Below, piece by piece: positions 36,177 to 41,083 of a stretch of DNA of 41,083 nucleotides; within the stretch, counting starts at the first letter, position 1; every line of letters starts with the position of its first letter. Source of the stretch: Nitrospinota bacterium (GTDB taxonomy: Bacteria; JADFOP01; DATKYB01); contig DATKYB010000074.1 in the NCBI GenBank assembly GCA_035528715.1, positions 1-41,083 on the forward strand. Reading direction: 5' to 3'. The notes under the pieces are model-generated. The model was not told the origin of the DNA, ran no database searches, and saw only the letters and a list, made by a program, of their open reading frames with translations. Made by a program: the position numbers and the translations under genes.

Positions 36177-37601
36177 ATGATACATAACACTGTTTTAATT
36201 ATAGATAATAATGACGATAATATAAAATATATAAAAGACAATTTATCTGCTTCAGGCTATAAACCGATTATTGCAGATAAAAGAGATGGGATTATAGAAA
36301 GTATATTAGATCTAAGACCTGATCTCGTTATTTTAAATGATGAGATTCTAAAAAATAAATTTGAGAAATTCTGTAATGACTTTAAATCCAATTCTGACCT
36401 GAAGTATACTCCCATAATTTTTATCTCTTTTAAAAAGGATATTGAAAAACTCAAAATTATCTCTAATGAGTTAGTATTTGACTATGTTCTTCGCCCTTTT
36501 GATTTTGAAGAACTGAATAGCAAAATACAGATATTTTTAAGAATAAAAGCCCTTCAAACCGAGGTTGATTCAAAAATTAAATCATTAGCACATAATTTGT
36601 CTTTATCACATGATTTAGCTGAGTTTACTAATAAAATAAATTCTTTAAATTTAGATGATATCGTTAAGACGGTTAAGGAAAGGATTCCTTCCTTAATAAA
36701 TGTAAAATATTTTACGTTATATACGTATGATGAAAAAGAGGATAATTTAAAAGTATTAGTTCATAACTATAAGAGATTGAAGAAAAATGAAAAAATTATT
36801 TGTCACGCATCAAAGAATAAGATTATAACCCCTTTTCTCTTAAATAAAGATAAGTTATTAAGGAAGAAAAAATTATTAATTATTCCTCTATATTTGGAAA
36901 GAAGACTCTTAGGAGTTTTAAATCTAAAAGAGCCACTTGAAGGTCAATTTGATGAGGAGGATATAGATAAAGCTAATAGGATTTCACAGCAACTAGCAAG
37001 TGCTATTAGAAACTGTCAGAAGTATAAAAGAATAGAGAATTTATCTATTACTGATGAATTAACAGGACTTTATAACTATAGATACTTTCAGGAAAGATTA
37101 TCTGAGGAGTTTAAAAGGGTCAAGAGATCTGAACGGCCGTTTTCTATCATATTAATAGATATAGATCATTTTAAAAATATTAACGATACTTACGGACATA
37201 AACAAGGAGACAAGGTACTGAGGGAGATTGCTGAGATAATCAAATTTGGTTTGCGGGATTTTGATATTGCCGCCAGATATGGAGGAGAGGAATTTGCATT
37301 ACTTCTGCCAGATACTGATTTATTAGAATCTGTTATCGTTGCTGAAAGAACGAGGAAAAGAATTCAGAATCATGGTTTTTCAAAAAATGATATTCACTTT
37401 AAAGTTACGATAAGTCTAGGCGTAACGACTTATCATTATGGAGATAAAATAAATCAAGATCGACTGCTAGAAGAGGCTGATAGGCTTCTATACAAGGCTA
37501 AAAAAAGTGGGAGAAATCGAGTGTGTCATCCGAAATTAATCAGTGAAAGGCCAAGGAGGAAGACAGAGGTTACAAAAGAAGAAAAAAGAGAACTGTTTTG
37601 A
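36177..37601 (+). CDS. REC-GAF-GGDEF diguanylate cyclase with degenerate receiver
   Basis: A 474-residue signalling protein. A receiver-like domain (about 4-125) starts VLIIDNNDDN, but the phosphorylated Asp position reads Asn54 (VILNDE) and the conserved Lys before P-F is Arg106 (LRPFDF). A GAF-like domain follows (about 150-285). The GGDEF domain (about 290-450) has DELTGLYNYRYF, IDIDHFKNINDTYGH, the active GGEEF at 369-373, and the inhibitory RxxD site RDFD at 360-363, so cyclase activity and product inhibition should be intact. Control by classical phosphorylation at the usual residue is unlikely; Asp55 might substitute, or the GAF domain may sense the signal. It is probably a source of c-di-GMP for the PilZ protein 0.7 kb upstream. 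Confidence 0.9.
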   Translation: MIHNTVLIIDNNDDNIKYIKDNLSASGYKPIIADKRDGIIESILDLRPDLVILNDEILKNKFEKFCNDFKSNSDLKYTPIIFISFKKDIEKLKIISNELVFDYVLRPFDFEELNSKIQIFLRIKALQTEVDSKIKSLAHNLSLSHDLAEFTNKINSLNLDDIVKTVKERIPSLINVKYFTLYTYDEKEDNLKVLVHNYKRLKKNEKIICHASKNKIITPFLLNKDKLLRKKKLLIIPLYLERRLLGVLNLKEPLEGQFDEEDIDKANRISQQLASAIRNCQKYKRIENLSITDELTGLYNYRYFQERLSEEFKRVKRSERPFSIILIDIDHFKNINDTYGHKQGDKVLREIAEIIKFGLRDFDIAARYGGEEFALLLPDTDLLESVIVAERTRKRIQNHGFSKNDIHFKVTISLGVTTYHYGDKINQDRLLEEADRLLYKAKKSGRNRVCHPKLISERPRRKTEVTKEEKRELF

Positions 37602-37675
37602 TTTATAATCATTGATCTCCTTTATATTTTTTAAAATTTTCAAATCATTTCACCTTCTAAAATTATAATGATTCC

Positions 37676-38683
37676 TTACACCTGAATAGCAAGTTTTTGA
37701 TTGCAATATTGACAATTATTATTATTAAGATAGGTCTTACTTGTAAATCCAAATCGCTTTATGACTATTTTATTACAATGAGGACAGAATGTATTTTCAA
37801 ATTCATTTCCAGGAACATTGCCAGCATAAATATACCGAAGACCTTTGGATTTTCCAATTTCTATAGCTTTATAAATGGTATCAACAGGTGTAGGACTGAG
37901 ATGAAGCAACTTATATGAAGGATGAAATCTAGAGATGTGCCAAGGGATATCCCTGCTCATTTTACTAATAAAAGTGGCAATATCTCTTAACTCTTCTTCG
38001 CTATCATTACTACCAGGGATAATGAGTGTGGTAATTTCTATAAATATCCCTTGATGAAAACACCACTCAATGCAATCCAATACAGGTTTTAAGCTTCCCT
38101 TTGTTATTTTTTTGTAAAAATCTTCTCGAAAAGATTTGAGGTCTATATTTGCAGCATCTAAATAAGGCCTTATCGTTTCCAATGCTTCTCTTGTTATATA
38201 GCCATTGGTCACAAAGATATTTTTGATGCCTTTTTTATTTGCAAGGATTGCCGTATCATATGCATATTCAAAAAAGATGGTTGGCTCCGTATAAGTATAA
38301 GCGATGCTTTGACATCTTTCCGTTTCTGCGCCTTTTACCAGTTCCTCTGGAGGCATGTCACGACCAATGATTCTAAAGTATTTTTCAGAACCTACTTGGG
38401 ATATTTCAGCATTTTGACAATTGAGACATCTGAGGTTGCATCCAACCGTAGCAACAGAAAAGGCCCTGCTCTTTGGATAAAAATGAAATAATGGTTTTTT
38501 TTCAATAGGGTCTACATGAACGGCTACTGCCTTTCCATATACCAATGAGTACAAGATTCCATTTTGATTTTCTCTAACACCACAAAATCCTCTTTTGCCT
38601 TGAACAATCTTACAATAATGAGGACAGAGATAGCATCTAACCGTTTTATCACCTATATTCTCATAGAACATTGCTTCTTTCAT
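37676..38683 (-). CDS. amrS: AmrS-type radical SAM enzyme (AmmeMemoRadiSam system)
   Basis: A 335-residue radical SAM protein of the AmrS family, formerly annotated as a pyruvate formate-lyase activating enzyme homologue. An N-terminal cysteine motif (C17, C20, C24, C34) precedes the radical SAM cluster CNLRCLNC with C82, C86 and C89. ATVGCN, AYTYTEPTIFFEYAYD, NIDLKSF, PWHISRFHPSY and YAGNVPG are hallmarks. The C-terminus has two further CxxC pairs (CPHC, CQYC), forming a zinc-ribbon-like tail. The AmrA and Memo/AmrB partners, which often accompany it, are not in the window. The substrate of the system is not established. Confidence 0.88.
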   Translation of the reverse strand: MKEAMFYENIGDKTVRCYLCPHYCKIVQGKRGFCGVRENQNGILYSLVYGKAVAVHVDPIEKKPLFHFYPKSRAFSVATVGCNLRCLNCQNAEISQVGSEKYFRIIGRDMPPEELVKGAETERCQSIAYTYTEPTIFFEYAYDTAILANKKGIKNIFVTNGYITREALETIRPYLDAANIDLKSFREDFYKKITKGSLKPVLDCIEWCFHQGIFIEITTLIIPGSNDSEEELRDIATFISKMSRDIPWHISRFHPSYKLLHLSPTPVDTIYKAIEIGKSKGLRYIYAGNVPGNEFENTFCPHCNKIVIKRFGFTSKTYLNNNNCQYCNQKLAIQV

Positions 38684-38887
38684 ATTTTTATCACTCTTTC
38701 AATTCTATTGTTTAGAAAAAAATTATAATTTTTAATTGTATAAAGAGACAAAACTATTGTCAAAGAGAAATTGTCTTCAAGAGGATCTATAGAAACATCG
38801 GAGAATTCGAAAATTAATGAAGACTAAGGACAGATAAGCTAAGGTAAATATATGGATTGAGATCTAAAAATTATTAAGATAAATGGA

Positions 38888-39265
38888 TTAATTTTTTTTG
38901 AGATTAAAAAGGGAGAGTAATTTGAAAACAATATTATTCTTTTTAAATTCAGGATTCGTTTCGATATCCAGCATTTTAATGTTTCCTTGATAGCTTACAA
39001 TATTTGGATTTATGGTGATATTTGCCAGTTTTCGTGTTACGTTTTTTATTTTTTGGGATTCTTTCTGGATTACCTTAAGTTTATTAACTATCTTTTTGTT
39101 AAGATCATTTTCTTTTTGCAACAGAAGTTCTAAATTTAGCAAGACTACCATTAAAGGCGTATTGATTTCATGATTGATTGTTGCAGCAATCTGAGTTATT
39201 GCATCAAACCTTTCTTTTTCAATTGATTCTTTATCCTGTTTTAAGAAATTTTCTTTCAATAGCAA
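38888..39265 (-). CDS. Stand-alone HisKA (dimerisation/phosphoacceptor) protein
   Basis: A 125-residue protein consisting of a short coiled N-terminus and one HisKA helical hairpin. The H-box is IAATINHEINTPLMVV with His32, and the second helix runs KLKVIQKESQKIKNVTRKLA. There is no sensor region upstream and no HATPase domain after it: the frame ends about 30 residues past the hairpin. It therefore cannot phosphorylate itself and would need a partner kinase, or be an inactive remnant. The hairpin itself looks well conserved, including E-x-N-x-P after the His, which argues against random decay. An HTH gene lies 41 bases upstream on the same strand. Confidence 0.75.
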   Translation of the reverse strand: MLLKENFLKQDKESIEKERFDAITQIAATINHEINTPLMVVLLNLELLLQKENDLNKKIVNKLKVIQKESQKIKNVTRKLANITINPNIVSYQGNIKMLDIETNPEFKKNNIVFKLLSLFNLKKN

Positions 39266-39306
39266 TCACCCTCTACTAAAATTTCTGGACTAAATAAAAA
39301 AAATTT

Positions 39307-39480
39307 TTAAACTTTTTTGATCCTTCCACCTATTAATAATTTATTTATTTCTTCTTTATTGAATCTCCATTGCTTTCCTATTTTGTATCCTGGTATTTTG
39401 CCTTCTTTTGCATATTTATAAACAGTTACTTCATTCAATTTAAGATAATCAGCGAGTTCTTGAGCAGTTATTATTTCCAT
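39307..39480 (-). CDS. Excisionase-family helix-turn-helix protein (57 aa)
   Basis: A short gene found by translating the gap. The 57-residue product begins MEIITAQELADYLKLNEVTV and continues through YKYAKEGKIPGYKIG, KQWRF and NKEEINKLL. This is the compact MerR-like winged HTH of the excisionase (helix_turn_helix_17) family: recognition helix in LNEVTVYKYAKEG, wing around IPGYKIGKQWRF. The size and every landmark are as expected. Such proteins act as excisionases of integrated elements or as small transcription factors in signalling operons. No integrase is nearby, so the second role is favoured. It precedes the HisKA-only gene and lies about 200 bases downstream of the TGTCA array. Confidence 0.85.
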   Translation of the reverse strand: MEIITAQELADYLKLNEVTVYKYAKEGKIPGYKIGKQWRFNKEEINKLLIGGRIKKV

Positions 39481-39833
39481 AACTCTATTTTTTTATTCTG
39501 AAGAAGTACAATAGAATTTAAATTTCTCAATATAAACTCTTTTAAGTAAATTTGAGCAATATTCATACCAATTGAGTCAAATTAATATAAAATGAGTGAG
39601 AAAGTGATATTAATCAATTAATTTATAAAGAGTTAATGAAATGATAATAATTCTGATAAAAGTAATAAAAAATTTTATAATTGTCAAAATATTGTCACAA
39701 TTTGTCAGATAACTGTCAGTATTTAGAGCAAAAATCAGTCTAAATCATACTTTTTAATTTTTGGGGAAGGTTAATTTTTGTGATTGACAAAATTCTTAAA
39801 GGAGGGTTGTTTATTATAAATTTATTTAGATTT
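39481..39833. promoter_or_regulatory. 353-bp regulatory gap with phased repeats and an orphan ribosome-binding site
   Basis: Between the HTH gene and the MORN-repeat gene. It holds the TGTCA array (39682-39718). It also has an AAAGGAGGG on the plus strand (39798-39806), a near-perfect Shine-Dalgarno with no credible gene behind it: the only downstream frame (TTG 39807 or ATT 39813) ends after about 30 codons and runs antisense to the MORN gene. I found no convincing sigma-70 promoter for the HTH gene. Confidence 0.5.
39682..39718 (+). repeat. Four phased TGTCA direct repeats (Pho-box-like array)
   Basis: TGTCA occurs at 39682, 39693, 39703 and 39714, i.e. at 11-, 10- and 11-bp intervals, one helical turn each. 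The PhoB box of enterobacteria is two CTGTCA-type units at an 11-bp interval, so four units in a row look like two adjacent boxes. The array may bind an OmpR/PhoB-family response regulator. The genes nearby that read away from it on the minus strand are the HTH and HisKA-only genes. Confidence 0.55.
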
Positions 39834-40274
39834 TCATCTGTAAACTTTATATATCCGTTTAATCTTTTTACCATCTTTAAAATAATCTATAAATTTTAAA
39901 TTTCCATTTTCTTGGTACATCTTAAATGGACCATCTAATTTTCCATCTCTATAGCTCATCTCTGCCCTTAAATTTCCGTTCCAGTAATATACCTTGTGTA
40001 TACCATCAGGCTTACCATTTTTGTAAATTTTCTCTACGCCTAATGTTCCGTTTTCATTATATATTACTTCTGTAGCTACTCCTTTAATTTTGTCGTAGTT
40101 AATTATTTTAATTAATTTTCCATTCTTATAATATTTTTTTATGGTAGCTTTATATTTTAAACCAAAAACAGACGCTTTAGTCCTGTAAAAAAAATTTTTA
40201 ATTACCCTCATTAATCTACGATTTTTATTGATTCTTTCAACCGCAAGGCTAAAGGATAATTCAGCGGGAGACAT
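39834..40274 (-). CDS. MORN-repeat (YwqK-like) protein
   Basis: A 146-residue protein. From about residue 45 it is composed of MORN_2-type repeats with the pattern Y-x-N-G-x-L and Y-x-x-G-K-x-x-G: IKKYYKNGKLIKI, VIYNENGTLGVEKIYKNGKP, KVYYWNGNLRAEMSYRDGKL, KMYQENGNLKFIDYFKDGKK. Proteins of this kind are often annotated as YwqK-family antitoxins, but repeat content alone does not establish a toxin-antitoxin role, and no toxin gene is adjacent. The basic N-terminal 40 residues do not match the repeats; an internal ATG at residue 22 (40209-40211) is an alternative start. Neither start has a clear Shine-Dalgarno. Confidence 0.75.
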   Translation of the reverse strand: MSPAELSFSLAVERINKNRRLMRVIKNFFYRTKASVFGLKYKATIKKYYKNGKLIKIINYDKIKGVATEVIYNENGTLGVEKIYKNGKPDGIHKVYYWNGNLRAEMSYRDGKLDGPFKMYQENGNLKFIDYFKDGKKIKRIYKVYR

Positions 40275-40530
40275 CTGTTAATTTCTTTTTATATATCTGA
40301 TATAATTAACTTTATTAAGATCTTTTTAGTGTACACACATTGGATAAAATATAATAAGCAAAAATAAAAATGACAAATAAAATCTTCTTTTTTTGTATGA
40401 TTTTTATAAAAATTAAGATTTATAAATTTGGCTGGATAAAAGAAGTGAAATATTTTTTAGAGGCTATACTAAGAAGGGTATATATAGTCTAAATCTTTTA
40501 TAAAATTAGTTAAAGTCGGAGAAAGAGAAT

Positions 40531-41083
40531 TCAACTACTGCTTACAGGCAGTTTTATGGTAAAGGTTGTTCCTTTCTTTTCTTTGCTCTTAACCAAAATA
40601 TCCCCATTATGAGCCTTGATAATCCCATAAGAAATAGAAAGACCCAATCCCGTCCCCTTCTCCCTCTTCTTCGTGCTAAAAAAGGGCTCAAAGATCTTGT
40701 CCCTTATCTCCTCAGGGATGCCTAAACCTGTATCACTGACATTAATATGGACCACCCCATTATCCTCCCCTGTCTGAATCCTTATTTCACCACCCTCTTG
40801 CATCGCATCCTGGGCATTTAAGATGAGATTTAATAAAACCTGATGCATCTGCTGGGAAGAAACCATCACCTTCGGCAGGTCAGATGAAAACTCCTCCACC
40901 ACCTTTATATTACTCAGAGAAAGCTGGTTCTTTGTTAGAGATAGGGTCTTCTTTACAATACTGTTGATATCCTCTAAACTCCTTGCCTCTGTTTCAGGAC
41001 GATGAAAGGCTAAGAGCTGTTTGACGATCTTGGCAATCCTGTTGATTCCCTCCTGGGTTAATCCCAAAAGCTCCCTGCTCTTC
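40531..41083 (-). CDS. Histidine kinase, C-terminal part (5'-truncated by window edge)
   Basis: The C-terminal region of a sensor histidine kinase. The frame stays open to the right edge, so the start, sensor and H-box lie outside. Visible are the second HisKA helix (INRIAKIVKQLLAFHRPETE), then the complete HATPase domain: N-box NLILNAQDAM, G1 box DTGLGIPEEI, F-box FEPFFSTKK and G2 box GTGLGLSISYGII. It ends KLPVSSS. The catalytic elements are intact. The stretch is visibly richer in G and C than the surrounding DNA, so it may have a different history from its neighbours. Confidence 0.9.
   Translation of the reverse strand, partial: KSRELLGLTQEGINRIAKIVKQLLAFHRPETEARSLEDINSIVKKTLSLTKNQLSLSNIKVVEEFSSDLPKVMVSSQQMHQVLLNLILNAQDAMQEGGEIRIQTGEDNGVVHINVSDTGLGIPEEIRDKIFEPFFSTKKREKGTGLGLSISYGIIKAHNGDILVKSKEKKGTTFTIKLPVSSS

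Noticed and set aside
39307-39480. Excisionase of a mobile element
   Set aside because: The HTH family includes excisionases, but I see no integrase, attachment-site repeats or other mobile-element genes nearby, so I kept a general DNA-binding call.
39834-40274. Toxin-antitoxin module
   Set aside because: MORN-type repeats are often labelled YwqK antitoxin, but no toxin-like gene is adjacent and the repeats alone are not evidence of such a role.
40370-40492. 40-codon plus-strand ORF in the gap between the MORN gene and the histidine kinase
   Set aside because: No Shine-Dalgarno and low-complexity AT-rich codons; not distinguishable from chance.
40456-40493. Inverted repeat TTTAGA/TCTAAA with imperfect inner arms, considered as terminator of the histidine kinase gene
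   Set aside because: On the minus strand it is followed by A residues, not a U tract, and the inner stem is interrupted; could be chance.

Overview
The window is AT-rich DNA (roughly one-third G+C by eye) from a Gram-negative (diderm) bacterium. Lipid A/Kdo genes (msbA, kdsB, kdsA), several LPS heptosyltransferase-type genes and a heptose phosphatase (gmhB) indicate an LPS outer membrane. A FlgM anti-sigma factor and a good sigma-54 promoter suggest a flagellated lineage. Gene content would fit Desulfobacterota, Nitrospirota or a related candidate phylum, but I cannot place it further from sequence reading alone.

Layout. (1) 1-6940: plus-strand LPS-core operon: 3' end of a waaF-type heptosyltransferase, a double GT4 fusion, a GT2 of the WaaE type, a GT9, a WaaG-like GT4 and a rhamnosyltransferase-like GT2, the last four chained by short overlaps. 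(2) 6918-13156: mixed-strand accessory block: a polytopic GT-C-type protein, a small SAM methyltransferase, a methyltransferase-kinase fusion resembling the WbdD chain-terminator architecture, and a B12-domain radical SAM protein. The radical SAM gene lies between two diverged copies of one promoter plus gene start, and the left copy ends in a gene fossil. (3) 13480-21011: a second plus-strand glycan block with three GT9 genes, gmhB, a GT4, an NDP-sugar epimerase, a Trm112-like protein and a GT-B. The GT4 carries an in-frame UGA and the GT-B carries two frameshifts. (4) 21095-26118: housekeeping run msbA-kdsB-pyrG-kdsA. (5) 26128-28191, minus strand: nfeD-slipin membrane-protease/stomatin pair. 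(6) 28583-33369: a large 31-residue-repeat coiled-coil protein under a near-consensus sigma-70 promoter, a class A PBP, and a small membrane protein. (7) 33370-37601: signalling block with a sigma-54 promoter and upstream palindrome, two unrecognised proteins, a PilZ protein, FlgM, and a REC-GAF-GGDEF protein with a degenerate receiver. (8) 37676-41083, all minus strand: AmrS-type radical SAM enzyme, a stand-alone HisKA protein, a 57-residue excisionase-type HTH protein, a phased TGTCA array resembling Pho boxes, a MORN-repeat protein, and the C-terminal part of a histidine kinase running off the window.

Together, regions 1-4 would supply Kdo, heptose and hexose transfer, lipid A-core flipping and possibly capping of an outer glycan. 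Regions 5-8 combine envelope maintenance with c-di-GMP and two-component signalling. The least explained parts are the methyltransferase-kinase/radical SAM block with its flanking repeat, the 31-residue-repeat rod protein, and the sigma-54-associated hypothetical genes beside PilZ/FlgM. I saw no rRNA, tRNA, CRISPR array, transposase or prophage genes.
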